NCBI GenBank assembly: GCA_013286565.1
Contig: JABDFM010000034.1
Span: 1 to 32,905 of the forward strand
Source: Bacteroidota bacterium
GTDB lineage: Bacteria > Bacteroidota > Bacteroidia > Sphingobacteriales > Sphingobacteriaceae
Length of the DNA: 32,905 nucleotides
Direction: 5' to 3'
Shown: positions 24,636 to 32,560 of the stretch, in pieces
Numbering within the stretch: position 1 is the first letter of the stretch
Layout: each line of letters starts with the position of its first letter
Notes under the pieces: generated by a model
What the model was told of the DNA's origin: nothing
Databases searched by the model: none
What the model saw: only the letters and a program-made list of their open reading frames with translations
Translations under genes and position numbers: made by a program

Positions 24636-25523
24636 TTGAAATACGCTGCTATAGATATAGGCTCCAATGCGGTAAGATTGCTTATCGCTGATATTATTGA
24701 AAACAATGAATCGGTTTCGTTTAAAAAAAATACGCTGATAAGAGTTCCGCTGCGTTTGGGGGATGATGCTTTTTTACAGCAGCACATTTCTGACAGGAAA
24801 GCAACCGACCTGGTCAAAACCATGGTCGCGTTCCGTAATCTGATGGACGTTTATAAAGTGACCGATTATATCGCTTTTGCCACCTCGGCTATGCGCGAGG
24901 CGAAAAATGGCCAGGATATTGTTAGAACGATCAAAGAACAAGCTGATCTTGACCTTGAGATCGTCTCCGGCCAAAAAGAAGCTAAAATTATTTACTCCAA
25001 CCATGCTGAGCAAAGCATTGATAAGAGCAAAAATTATCTTTATATAGATGTGGGAGGTGGCAGCACCGAATTGTCATTATTTTCTGAGGGAAAATTGTTG
25101 GGTTCAAGATCATTTAATATTGGTACGATACGCATCCTTGATAACCAGGACAAAGAAGAAACCTGGAACGAAATGCGTGAGTTTGTGCGTGAACATACCA
25201 AACAGTTTAAGGTAGTTTACGGTATTGGCACCGGGGGCAACATTAACAAATTATACAAGCTATCCGAAGAAAAAAATAACGCGCCTTTAACTTTCATCAA
25301 ATTGAAGTCGCTCTATAGTTATTTAAACTCCTTTTCGTTAAAAGACCGCATCAATGTATTGGGCATCAACCAGGATAGAGCGGATGTGATCATCCCCGCT
25401 TGTGAGATATTTATATCCGTGATGAAATGGTCAAACATGAAAAGTATTTACGTGCCAAGCTTAGGGTTGGTGGATGGAATTATACAGCTTTTAATAGAGA
25501 AAAATTTTCAAAAAATAGGTTAA
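24636..25523 (+). CDS. ppx: Exopolyphosphatase, Ppx/GppA family, short form
   Basis: The 295-residue protein starts at a TTG (24636), 5 nt after the ppk1 stop. TTG is supported because it directly opens the conserved N-terminus KYAAIDIGSNAVRLL (residues 2-16), and no ATG precedes it in frame. Other ASKHA-fold motifs are AFATSAMREAKNG, LYIDVGGGSTELSLFSEGK and YGIGTGGNINKL. Only the two actin-like domains are present, without the C-terminal HD-like domain of E. coli Ppx, as in many Bacteroidota members. It hydrolyses polyphosphate ends or pppGpp; specificity cannot be read from sequence. The rare start may keep its level below that of Ppk1. Confidence 0.93.
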   Translation: MKYAAIDIGSNAVRLLIADIIENNESVSFKKNTLIRVPLRLGDDAFLQQHISDRKATDLVKTMVAFRNLMDVYKVTDYIAFATSAMREAKNGQDIVRTIKEQADLDLEIVSGQKEAKIIYSNHAEQSIDKSKNYLYIDVGGGSTELSLFSEGKLLGSRSFNIGTIRILDNQDKEETWNEMREFVREHTKQFKVVYGIGTGGNINKLYKLSEEKNNAPLTFIKLKSLYSYLNSFSLKDRINVLGINQDRADVIIPACEIFISVMKWSNMKSIYVPSLGLVDGIIQLLIEKNFQKIG

Positions 25524-25564
25524 AAAAAAATGAAGAAATTGTTTAAAAATTGAAAAACTGTTCA

Positions 25565-25645
25565 TACATTTGTTGTGCCCTCTCATAGGGCATGTTTTTC
25601 ATAGGTAGATGTAGGGTCGGGTACTTGTACTCGATCCTTTTTTTT
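25565..25645 (+). ncRNA. Candidate small RNA or leader: promoter box, two hairpins, T tract
   Basis: TACATTTG (25565-25572) is a full -7 box match, with TTG at 25539-25541, 23 nt upstream, as a loose -33 candidate. A first hairpin follows at once, TGCCCT/AGGGCA with a 5-nt loop (25576-25592). A second is GGGTCGGGTAC/GTACTCGATCC (25614-25637), an 11-bp stem with two G-U pairs. Eight T residues (25638-25645) then make a strong intrinsic terminator. No open frame with family similarity fits inside. This could be a roughly 65-nt small RNA, or simply the ppx terminator preceded by an unrelated stem, or an attenuator ahead of ubiX. I do not recognise a named RNA family. Confidence 0.45.
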
Positions 25646-25677
25646 GCCCTTAATTTTATCTGTAGCTTTGAAATCTT

Positions 25678-25710
25678 AGACTTACGAAGTTTTTAAAACT
25701 TCGTAAGTCT
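25678..25710. repeat. Perfect 16-bp palindrome upstream of ubiX
   Basis: The arms 25678-25693 and 25695-25710 are exact reverse complements around one T, with core ACTTACGAAG. It lies 25 nt before the ubiX ATG and 32 nt after the preceding terminator T tract. Similar ACTTACGAAGT palindromes occur, as far as I recall, between genes of related bacteria, so a dispersed repeat is likely. An operator or leader hairpin for ubiX is the alternative. Confidence 0.6.
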
Positions 25711-25735
25711 TTATATCGGCTAATATAAGCTTGTC

Positions 25736-26302
25736 ATGACAAAAAGAAAGATCGTAGTTGCAGTTACGGGCGCCAGCGGTGCAATCTATGCCAAATTATT
25801 GTTTGAGAAATTACAACAGCTTCAAGGCCAGATCGATGAAGTGGCGATCGTAATGTCAGACAATGCAAAAGCGGTGTGGAAGTTTGAACTGGATAATGAG
25901 GATTACGACAAACTCCCTTATAAAATATATGCCAAAAATGATTTTATGGCACCCTTTGCATCAGGCTCGGCAAGGTTTGATACCATGGTGATAGTACCCT
26001 GTTCCATGGGTACTTTAGGCAGGATAGCAGCCGGAACGTCAGACGATTTGGTAACCCGTGCGGCAGATGTTGTTTTAAAAGAACGCCGGAAACTGATCCT
26101 TGTAGCCAGGGATATGCCGCTCAACCTCATTCATATCCGCAATATGCAAACCGTAGCCGAAGCGGGCGGCATCATTTGCCCCGCTGTACCATCCTATTAC
26201 AGCAAACCGAAAACGGTTGAAGAAGTAGCGATGACTGTAGTGAGTAGGGTTATCGATCTGATCGGGTTGGAAAATGAGAGTTACCGGTGGAGTGGGGTAT
26301 AG
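25736..26302 (+). CDS. ubiX: UbiX family flavin prenyltransferase
   Basis: The 188-residue protein has the flavoprotein start KIVVAVTGASGAIYAKLLFEKL, the AIVMSDNAKAVWKFEL strand, DTMVIVPCSMGTLGRIAAGTSDDLVTRAADVVLKERR and the LVARDMPLNLIHIRNM segment of the FMN/prenyl-phosphate site. UbiX attaches a dimethylallyl group to FMN, making the prenylated FMN cofactor for UbiD-type decarboxylases, used here perhaps for menaquinone or aromatic-acid metabolism. No ubiD gene is in the window. The full-length family is about 190 residues, so it is complete. Confidence 0.95.
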   Translation: MTKRKIVVAVTGASGAIYAKLLFEKLQQLQGQIDEVAIVMSDNAKAVWKFELDNEDYDKLPYKIYAKNDFMAPFASGSARFDTMVIVPCSMGTLGRIAAGTSDDLVTRAADVVLKERRKLILVARDMPLNLIHIRNMQTVAEAGGIICPAVPSYYSKPKTVEEVAMTVVSRVIDLIGLENESYRWSGV

Positions 26303-26305
26303 TGA

Positions 26306-26429
26306 TTAGAGATTAGTTAATTAGAGATTAGGAATAAATTACTAACAATTGAAATCTTCAAAATCAAATTAATCCGTTTAACCGTGATTCAGTCAACTAA
26401 TCTCTAATCTCTAATTAACTAATCTCTAA
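26306..26429. repeat. 26-bp perfect inverted repeat upstream of mtaB
   Basis: The arms 26306-26331 and 26404-26429 are exact reverse complements separated by 72 nt. Each arm consists of two TTAGAGATTAG-type units, so each is also internally repetitive. The right arm ends 7 nt before the mtaB -7 box and covers its -33 region. The 16-mer AACTAATCTCTAAAAT at the right arm's end also occurs at 1992-2007, so the motif is dispersed. The 72-nt middle shows no gene. Confidence 0.65.
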
Positions 26430-26435
26430 AATCCC

Positions 26436-26443
26436 TATCTTTG
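26436..26443 (+). promoter_or_regulatory. -7 box of the mtaB-lgt operon
   Basis: TATCTTTG fully matches TAnnTTTG and is 10 nt before the ATG at 26454, giving a near-leaderless transcript. No standard TTTG lies 19 nt upstream; that region is the right arm of the 26-bp inverted repeat. Confidence 0.55.
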
Positions 26444-26453
26444 CGCCTTTAAA

Positions 26454-27773
26454 ATGAACAAGAAAGTCGCTTTTTATACCTTAGGTTGCAAGCTCAACTA
26501 TTCGGAAACATCAACCATCGGCCGCCTTTTTAATAAGGCAGGTTTTGATACGGTTGATTTTACGGATACGCCTGACGTATATGTGATCAACACCTGCTCG
26601 GTTACCGAAAATGCCGACAAAAAGTGTAAAAAGGTAGTAAAAGAAGCGCTTAAAATATCACCAAACGCTTATGTAACCATCGTAGGCTGCTATGCGCAAC
26701 TCAAACCAAAAGAAATTGCCGAAATACCCGGTGTAGATATGGTTTTGGGTGCTGCGGAAAAGTTCCAGATCGTAGATCATATCAGCGATCTCACTAAAAA
26801 CCCTAAAGCGTTGGTTTATAATCAGCCGGTATCAGAGGCTAATGAGTTTGTTTCTTCCTATTCATTTGGCGACCGCACCCGTACCTTTTTAAAGGTGCAG
26901 GATGGCTGTGATTATTCCTGCACCTTTTGTACCATTCCCTTGGCACGTGGCGCAAGCCGTAGCGATACCATTGAGCATGTGATAGAACAAGCCAGGGAAA
27001 TAGCTGCATCAGGCGTAAAAGAAATTGTGCTGACGGGTGTTAACCTGGGCGATTTCGGTATCAGGGATGGTCAGCGTGAAGATAAGTTCTTCGATCTGGT
27101 AAAGGCTTTAGATGAAGTTGAAGGAATTGACCGCATACGCATATCATCTATCGAACCAAACCTGCTGACAGATGAGATCATTGAGTTTGTGGCGCTATCA
27201 AAACGTTTTATGCCACATTTTCATATCCCGCTTCAATCAGGCTCAAATAAAATATTAGGCTTAATGCGACGCCGTTATAAGCGCGAATTATATAACGATA
27301 GGGTAGCTAAGATCAAAGAACTGATTCCTGGTTGCTGTATAGGCGTGGATGTCATCGTAGGTTTCCCGGATGAAACACGCGAAGATTTTATCGACACTTA
27401 TAATTTTTTGAATGAGTTGAACGTTTCGTACCTGCATGTATTTACGTATTCAGAAAGAGAAAACACACTTGCAGCAGAAATGAGTAACCCTGTACCTGGC
27501 TCCACCCGTGCCGAAAGAAGCAAAATGCTGCATATTTTATCTGATAAAAAACGTCGCGCCTTTTATGAAACCCAGTTAAATAAAACGGATGAAGTATTAT
27601 TTGAAGGGGATATCAAAGAAGGTTATATGCACGGTTTTACCCGTAATTACGTAAAAGTTAAAGCCAAATACGATCCTGTATTGGTGAACGAATTAAAATC
27701 AGTTTATTTAACAAATATTTCATTTGATGGTGATGTGGAGATCACCGAAAGCGAAGAAATATTAGTCCATTAA
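26454..27773 (+). CDS. mtaB: tRNA t6A37 methylthiotransferase MtaB
   Basis: The 439-residue radical-SAM enzyme has the N-terminal methylthiotransferase domain with three cluster cysteines at 12 ([10 protein letters not shown]), 48 (NTCSVTEN) and 79 (GCYAQL). The radical-SAM CxxxCxxC is at 152, 156 and 159 (CDYSCTFC), and a C-terminal TRAM-like segment follows ([16 protein letters not shown]). It converts t6A to ms2t6A at position 37 of tRNAs using two [4Fe-4S] clusters. The GCKLNYSE start favours MtaB over MiaB or RimO. It opens a tight operon with lgt, 28 nt downstream. Confidence 0.93.
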   Translation: MNKKVAFYTLGCKLNYSETSTIGRLFNKAGFDTVDFTDTPDVYVINTCSVTENADKKCKKVVKEALKISPNAYVTIVGCYAQLKPKEIAEIPGVDMVLGAAEKFQIVDHISDLTKNPKALVYNQPVSEANEFVSSYSFGDRTRTFLKVQDGCDYSCTFCTIPLARGASRSDTIEHVIEQAREIAASGVKEIVLTGVNLGDFGIRDGQREDKFFDLVKALDEVEGIDRIRISSIEPNLLTDEIIEFVALSKRFMPHFHIPLQSGSNKILGLMRRRYKRELYNDRVAKIKELIPGCCIGVDVIVGFPDETREDFIDTYNFLNELNVSYLHVFTYSERENTLAAEMSNPVPGSTRAERSKMLHILSDKKRRAFYETQLNKTDEVLFEGDIKEGYMHGFTRNYVKVKAKYDPVLVNELKSVYLTNISFDGDVEITESEEILVH

Positions 27774-27801
27774 TTTTATATTCGTTCCAAATTATCACCC
27801 T

Positions 27802-28956
27802 ATGTTTCCAACCCTGAGTTCTCTTATCCAATATCTTACAGGTCTGCACATCCCACTTCCGATACAAACCTTTGGTTTTTTTGTGGCGTTTGCTTTCCTG
27901 GCTGCTTATTGGGCTTTCACACAGGAGTTTAAACGTAAAGAAAAACTCGGATACATTCATCCATTCGAAAAAACAGTAACATTTGGTAAGCCTGCTTCTA
28001 TTGAAGAATTGGCAGGTAACGGGGTGTTTGGTTTTATATTGGGTTATAAAATAGTCGATTCCATTCTTAACTATCAGCAGCTTCTTGATAACTCACAAGA
28101 CTTTATTTTATCGCTTCGCGGAAACTGGCCGGGAGGGATAATTATGGCCGCCATTTTTGCTTACTGGGCCTATTACGAAAAGAAAAAACAGCAATTGCCC
28201 GAACCGGAAACCAAACAGGTAACTGTGCATCCGCATGAATTGATGGGCAGTATTTTACTTTGGTCGGCTGTTTTTGGTTTTGCGGGCGCTAAAATATTTA
28301 ACGCGCTCGAAAACTGGAATGATTTTTTGCATGATCCGGTTGGGATGCTTGTAGGTTTCAGCGGCCTTACATTTTATGGTGGCCTTATCTGTGGCGGCGC
28401 TGCGGTACTCTATATTGCTTACAAGCATGGTATTAAACCATTAACTATGCTTGATATCGGCGGCCCTGGAATGATGTTAGCTTATGGAGTGGGCCGTATT
28501 GGCTGCCAGATGTCTGGTGATGGTGATTGGGGTATTGATAACCTGGCGCCTAAACCTCATTGGTTAAGTTGGATGCCCGATTGGATGTGGGCCTTTAAAT
28601 TTCCTCATAACGTGAATGACGTGGGTGACCTGATGCCTAATTGTGCCGGCAAGTTCTGCCATGTACTGCATAATCCTGTATTCCCGACATCATTTTATGA
28701 ATCGGTGGTTTGTATCCTGTTGTTTTTCTTTTTGTGGAGCATAAGGGGCAAGATCAAAGTGCCTGGAATCATGTTTGGGATCTATATGATATTGGCTGGA
28801 GTTGAACGCTTTCTGATCGAATTCATACGGGTAAATACACAATATCACGTTTTCGGAATTTCATTTCCTCAAGCACAATTAATTTCAATAGGTATGATCA
28901 TAGGGGGTATGGTTTTAATAACAACGGGGATGAAGACTAAAAAAGCCGTATCCTAA
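27802..28956 (+). CDS. lgt: Prolipoprotein diacylglyceryl transferase
   Basis: The 384-residue inner-membrane protein transfers diacylglycerol from phosphatidylglycerol to the lipobox Cys of prolipoproteins. Several hydrophobic helices are visible, with the Lgt signature as [20 protein letters not shown] (Arg232 in GRIG), plus [19 protein letters not shown] and [20 protein letters not shown]. It is about 90 residues longer than the E. coli enzyme, with an extra soluble loop (about 250-290, [14 protein letters not shown]) as seen in other Bacteroidota members by my recall. The GtrA-family gene follows 2 nt after the stop. Confidence 0.94.
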   Translation: MFPTLSSLIQYLTGLHIPLPIQTFGFFVAFAFLAAYWAFTQEFKRKEKLGYIHPFEKTVTFGKPASIEELAGNGVFGFILGYKIVDSILNYQQLLDNSQDFILSLRGNWPGGIIMAAIFAYWAYYEKKKQQLPEPETKQVTVHPHELMGSILLWSAVFGFAGAKIFNALENWNDFLHDPVGMLVGFSGLTFYGGLICGGAAVLYIAYKHGIKPLTMLDIGGPGMMLAYGVGRIGCQMSGDGDWGIDNLAPKPHWLSWMPDWMWAFKFPHNVNDVGDLMPNCAGKFCHVLHNPVFPTSFYESVVCILLFFFLWSIRGKIKVPGIMFGIYMILAGVERFLIEFIRVNTQYHVFGISFPQAQLISIGMIIGGMVLITTGMKTKKAVS

Positions 28957-28958
28957 AT

Positions 28959-29417
28959 ATGACGGATCAGACGCTCGCACACAAACTGTTGAAAAACCAG
29001 GTGTTCAGATTTGTGCTTTCCGCAGGTACAGGCGCACTGGTTGATGTTTCAGCTTTTCATTTGTTTTATCATAATATATTCGAAAGTAAAACCTACCAGG
29101 TACTATCATTAACACTGGGTAATTATACAGTTTCATTAGCGATATCCTTCTTTTTAGGGGTGATCGTTAACTTTTTAATTACCAGGTACGTGGTGTTTAA
29201 TGAATCCAAATCAAAGCCCTCAAAACAATTTATCAGGTTTATTTCTGTAGCTATAGTTGGATATTTTGCCAATTGGTCCATTGTTAAATTGTTTATTTTA
29301 AAGCTTAATTTTGATCCTGATGCGGCGCGGGTAATTGCGATCTGTAGTTTATTCTTCGCCAGCTATTTTATACATAAAATGTTTTCGTTCAGTTTATCAT
29401 TACGACATGCAGCTTGA
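28959..29417 (+). CDS. GtrA family membrane protein
   Basis: The 152-residue protein has about four membrane helices: VFRFVLSAGTGALVDVSAFHLF, LTLGNYTVSLAISFFLGVIVNFLI, FIRFISVAIVGYFANWSIV and VIAICSLFFASYFIHKMF. The NFLITRYVVF loop after helix two is the GtrA hallmark. The family is thought to flip undecaprenyl-phosphate-linked sugars for surface glycosylation. It starts 2 nt after lgt and its last 11 nt overlap the next gene, showing translational coupling. The sugar is unknown. Confidence 0.9.
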   Translation: MTDQTLAHKLLKNQVFRFVLSAGTGALVDVSAFHLFYHNIFESKTYQVLSLTLGNYTVSLAISFFLGVIVNFLITRYVVFNESKSKPSKQFIRFISVAIVGYFANWSIVKLFILKLNFDPDAARVIAICSLFFASYFIHKMFSFSLSLRHAA

Positions 29418-30198
29418 AAGTTTAGCCAGCCAGGTAGTTGATGTATCAAAGCAAGCCGGGGACTTTATCAGGCAGGAACGCAAGCGCTTTGATCCTGACA
29501 AAATAGAATACAAGGGTTTAAACGATATGGTATCTTATGTAGATAAGACCGCCGAAAAGATGATCGTTACCGGTTTGGAAAAGATATTGCCCCAAAGCGG
29601 ATTTATAACTGAAGAGAAAACAAGCACCAAAGTATCAGACCGTTACAATTGGATCATCGATCCGCTGGATGGCACCACCAACTTTATCCATGGCGTTCCA
29701 ACCTATTCGGTCAGCATCGCTCTAAAAGAATATGATGAACTGGTTTTCGGTGTGGTGTACGAGATCAACCTGGACGAGTGTTTTTATGCCTGGAAAGATG
29801 CACCCGCATATCTGAATGGTAAAGAAATTAAGGTGAGTAATAACCCATCAGTAAGCACCAGCCTGATAGCCACCGGTTTTCCATACTATGATTTTGAAAA
29901 GCAAGCCGCTTATATTGCCTTGTTTACCGAATTGATGAAAAGCTGCCACGGCTTGCGCAGGCTTGGTTCAGCAGCGGTCGACCTTGCATATACTGCTTGC
30001 GGCCGTTTTGAAGCTTTTTATGAATATAACCTGAATGCCTGGGACGTTGCGGCCGGTGTTGTGATCGTACGACAAGCGGGTGGGCAGGTAGTAAATTTCA
30101 AAGGCGGAACCGAAGTATTAGATACCCGGGAGTTATTAGCCACCAACGGGAAGATAACAGGAGAGATGCTGGGGATAATCCAGAAATATTTTAAATAG
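29407..30198 (+). CDS. Inositol monophosphatase family phosphatase
   Basis: I start at the ATG at 29407 (MQLESLASQVVDVSKQAGDF); an upstream in-frame start at 29335 would add 24 residues read through the GtrA gene. The 263-residue protein has the metal-site motifs: Glu69/Glu70 in FITEEKTS, DPLDGTTNFIHGVP (Asp85, Asp88) and WDVAAG (Asp213). Mg-dependent, Li-sensitive family members hydrolyse inositol-1-phosphate, fructose bisphosphate or adenosine 3',5'-bisphosphate. Placement with GtrA and Lgt hints at inositol or lipid-linked sugar use, but substrate is not determined. Confidence 0.92.
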   Translation: MQLESLASQVVDVSKQAGDFIRQERKRFDPDKIEYKGLNDMVSYVDKTAEKMIVTGLEKILPQSGFITEEKTSTKVSDRYNWIIDPLDGTTNFIHGVPTYSVSIALKEYDELVFGVVYEINLDECFYAWKDAPAYLNGKEIKVSNNPSVSTSLIATGFPYYDFEKQAAYIALFTELMKSCHGLRRLGSAAVDLAYTACGRFEAFYEYNLNAWDVAAGVVIVRQAGGQVVNFKGGTEVLDTRELLATNGKITGEMLGIIQKYFK

Positions 30199-30208
30199 AC
30201 ACGTATTG

Positions 30209-30292
30209 CACTAATTTATTCGAATTGCACGAATTGTAGCTTGTGCTTCAATTCGTGTAATTAGTGTTTTTAAATTCGTGAAAATTAGTGTT
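30209..30292. repeat. Nested inverted and direct repeats between the phosphatase and Nfu genes
   Basis: CACTAATT (30209-30216) pairs with AATTAGTG (30259-30266), and inside it CACGAATTG (30228-30236) pairs with CAATTCGTG (30249-30257). TTTTT follows at 30267-30271, so on the plus strand it can end the mtaB operon. A direct copy of the right side, ATTCGTGAAAATTAGTGTT, sits at 30274-30292 and runs into the stop of the Nfu gene. Confidence 0.55.
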
Positions 30293-30839
30293 ATAATGCT
30301 TCTGATACCACTTCGGTAACTTCAGGAACCATGCGTTTCAACAGGTTTTCGATTCCTGCTTTTAGCGTTACTGTAGATGATGGGCATCCGCTGCATGAAC
30401 CGCGAAGCTCCACAGTTACCACACCTTCGTTGAATGATTTATAGGTGATAGCGCCGCCATCCTGCTCTACAGCCGGGCGAACGTAATCCTGCAATATCTG
30501 CTGTATTTTCTTTTCGGCATCAGTGCCTTCAAAATCCACCTCAACCTGTTCTTCTAATTGAACTTTTAACTCAGATTCAACCGCGCCTTTTACAAATTCC
30601 TTTAATATTGGTAGGAGATCATCCCAGTCGCTGCCTTCGGTTTTGGTTACCGTAACAAAGTTGCTGGCGAAGAAAACACCGTTAACGAATGAAAATTTAT
30701 ATAATTCCTTTGCAAAAGGCGATTTTTCGGCACTTTCTTTAGTAGCATAATCAACACTGCCGTTGATCAGCAACTTGTTCACAATGAACTTCATAGTTGC
30801 CGGGTTAGGGGTCGATTCTGTATATACGCTGATATTCAT
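30291..30839 (-). CDS. Nfu-type Fe-S cluster carrier protein
   Basis: The 182-residue protein has an N-terminal Nfu domain (TESTPNPATMKFIVNK) and a C-terminal NifU-like domain with the cluster-binding CSGC at Cys149 and Cys152 (GSCSGCPSSTVTLKAGIENLLKR). This two-domain arrangement matches mitochondrial NFU1-type carriers. Subunits share a [4Fe-4S] cluster between CxxC pairs and pass it to client enzymes. MtaB, an Fe-S enzyme, is encoded convergently nearby, but no direct link is shown. It is a single gene with a -7 box upstream. Confidence 0.94.
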   Translation of the reverse strand: MNISVYTESTPNPATMKFIVNKLLINGSVDYATKESAEKSPFAKELYKFSFVNGVFFASNFVTVTKTEGSDWDDLLPILKEFVKGAVESELKVQLEEQVEVDFEGTDAEKKIQQILQDYVRPAVEQDGGAITYKSFNEGVVTVELRGSCSGCPSSTVTLKAGIENLLKRMVPEVTEVVSEAL

Positions 30840-30861
30840 CTTAATCTTTAATTAGTCTTAA

Positions 30862-30869
30862 CAAAGTTA
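30862..30869 (-). promoter_or_regulatory. -7 box of the Nfu gene
   Basis: On the minus strand TAACTTTG (30869-30862) matches TAnnTTTG, 22 nt before the ATG at 30839. No clear -33 TTTG was found. Confidence 0.45.
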
Positions 30870-30951
30870 GGTAGGTTTTTTATTTAAATACGGTTATTAA
30901 ATAGTTATGACCTGAACATGACGCATTAAATGTGCGAATATGCAGATTTCA

Positions 30952-30981
30952 GATGTGCAAATTAACGAGCATTTGCACATC
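30952..30981. repeat. 11-bp perfect hairpin after purB
   Basis: GATGTGCAAAT (30952-30962) and ATTTGCACATC (30971-30981) are exact inverted arms with an 8-nt loop. A further TTTGCACATC copy follows at 30986-30995. It lies 21 nt downstream of the purB stop and upstream of the Nfu gene, so it may end purB transcription. There is no T tract on that strand. Confidence 0.5.
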
Positions 30982-31002
30982 CGCACTTTTGAAATTTGCA
31001 CA

Positions 31003-32346
31003 TCAAATTCCTGTATAATTAGATGGACTTATCTTTTTAATTTCCGCCCTTACTGCATCGCTTACCTCCAAAGTCTCCACAAACGCAGCAATAGTTTCGG
31101 CATTGATCTGTGCATTTGTGCGTGTTAGCTCCAACAATGCCTCATAAGGATTTGGATAGTCTTCGCGCCTTAATATGGTTTGTATCGCTTCGGCAACAAC
31201 TGCCCAGTTGGCTTCGAGATGGGCATTAATTGCAGGCTCATTAAGTAATAATTTATTCAAGCCTTTGATAGTTGATTTGATGGCGATCAGCGTATGGGCC
31301 ATAGGTACGCCTATATTGCGTAATACAGTTGAGTCGGTCAAATCGCGTTGCAGGCGTGATATAGGCAATTTAGCTGCCAGGTGCTCAAATAAAGCATTGG
31401 CTATCCCCAGGTTACCTTCTGAGTTTTCAAAATCTATCGGGTTTACTTTGTGCGGCATAGCTGACGAGCCAATCTCGCCGGCTTTAATGGCCTGCTTGAA
31501 ATAGTTCATGGAAATATAGGCCCACATATCCCGGTCAAGGTCGATCAGGATATTGTTGATCCGTTTCAGTGCATCACAGTGGGCAGCGAAATTATCATAG
31601 TGCTCAATTTGAGTAGTGTATTGTGAACGGTTCAACCCCAAAATAGTGTTCACAAAATTATTCCCAAATGATTTCCAATCAATGCCGGGATAAGCAACGT
31701 TATGCGCGTTGAAATTGCCTGTAGCCCCACCAAATTTGGCAGAATAGGGGATTTGCCTCAATAGGATAAACTGATTTTCAAAGCGTTCCACAAACACCTG
31801 TATCTCCTTACCTAAACGGGTAGGAGAGGCCGGTTGGCCATGTGTGTGTGCCAGCATGGGGAGTTTGTCCCAGTCTGCTGCATACTTTTTTAACAGGTTA
31901 ACCAACTCATGGAATACAGGGATGTAAGTTTCATCAATAGCCAGCCTGAAAGAATAGGGTATAGCAGTATTGTTGATATCTTGTGAGGTCAATCCAAAAT
32001 GGATGAACTCTTTATATTTCTCTAATCCAAGTTTATCAAATTCTTTTTTTATAAAATATTCAACCGCTTTAACATCGTGGTTGGTTATTTTTTCTATCTC
32101 CTTTATACTCTCCGCATCCTTCTCAGAAAAATTTTGATAAATGCCGCGTAACTTTTCTGATACTTTTTTATCAAAATCCTGTAATTGTGGCAAAGGGTGT
32201 TCGCACAAGGCGATAAAATATTCGATCTCCACAAATACCCGGTATTTGATCAGTGCGTATTCTGAGAAGTAATTAGCGAGTGCGGATGTAGTATGATGAT
32301 AACGGCCATCAATAGGCGATATAGCTGAAAGAGGAGTAAGAGCCAT
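31003..32346 (-). CDS. purB: Adenylosuccinate lyase
   Basis: The 447-residue protein starts MALTPLSAISPIDGRYHHTTSALANYFSEYALI, the PurB-type N-terminus. It contains the superfamily motifs TSQDINNTAIPYS, AHTHGQPASPTRLGKE and the signature GSSAMPHKVNPIDFENSEGN (SSAMPHKVNP at 294-303, flexible catalytic loop). It removes fumarate from SAICAR and from adenylosuccinate in purine synthesis, as a homotetramer in the cytoplasm. Length matches the E. coli-type enzyme. It is a single gene with its own -7 box, divergent from the TetR gene. Confidence 0.97.
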   Translation of the reverse strand: MALTPLSAISPIDGRYHHTTSALANYFSEYALIKYRVFVEIEYFIALCEHPLPQLQDFDKKVSEKLRGIYQNFSEKDAESIKEIEKITNHDVKAVEYFIKKEFDKLGLEKYKEFIHFGLTSQDINNTAIPYSFRLAIDETYIPVFHELVNLLKKYAADWDKLPMLAHTHGQPASPTRLGKEIQVFVERFENQFILLRQIPYSAKFGGATGNFNAHNVAYPGIDWKSFGNNFVNTILGLNRSQYTTQIEHYDNFAAHCDALKRINNILIDLDRDMWAYISMNYFKQAIKAGEIGSSAMPHKVNPIDFENSEGNLGIANALFEHLAAKLPISRLQRDLTDSTVLRNIGVPMAHTLIAIKSTIKGLNKLLLNEPAINAHLEANWAVVAEAIQTILRREDYPNPYEALLELTRTNAQINAETIAAFVETLEVSDAVRAEIKKISPSNYTGI

Positions 32347-32362
32347 TTAACTTGAATTTTTA

Positions 32363-32370
32363 CAAAGGTA
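32363..32370 (-). promoter_or_regulatory. -7 box of purB
   Basis: On the minus strand TACCTTTG (32370-32363) matches TAnnTTTG, 16 nt before the purB ATG. No PurR-type operator was recognised. Confidence 0.45.
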
Positions 32371-32515
32371 CAAATTCAGTAGCAGTTCTTTATTAGTTGC
32401 AGTTGAAAGTAGCAGTAGCAGTTTGATAAATTAACCTTTAAACCCTATTACAGCATCTGCCGATAGAAGAGAAATGTCATCGGAAAATAATAAAAATAAT
32501 AAATAAACAGGAAAC

Positions 32516-32560
32516 TTTGAAATCAAAAAATGTTTCCATAGTTTTGACTTCATAAGTCAA
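32516..32560 (+). promoter_or_regulatory. Promoter and operator-like palindromes of the TetR gene
   Basis: TTTG (32516-32519) and TAGTTTTG (32539-32546) are exact consensus elements with 19-nt spacing, the best promoter in the window. A perfect 7-bp palindrome, TTGACTTCATAAGTCAA (32544-32560), overlaps the -7 box and the first base of the start codon. A second inverted pair GGAAAC/GTTTCC (32510-32515, 32532-32537) brackets the -33 box. This layout fits autorepression. Confidence 0.6.

Noticed and set aside
32381..32435. Repeated AGTAGCAGT units between purB and the TetR gene
   Set aside because: They are short, irregular and low-complexity, without symmetry or promoter overlap; I give them no function.
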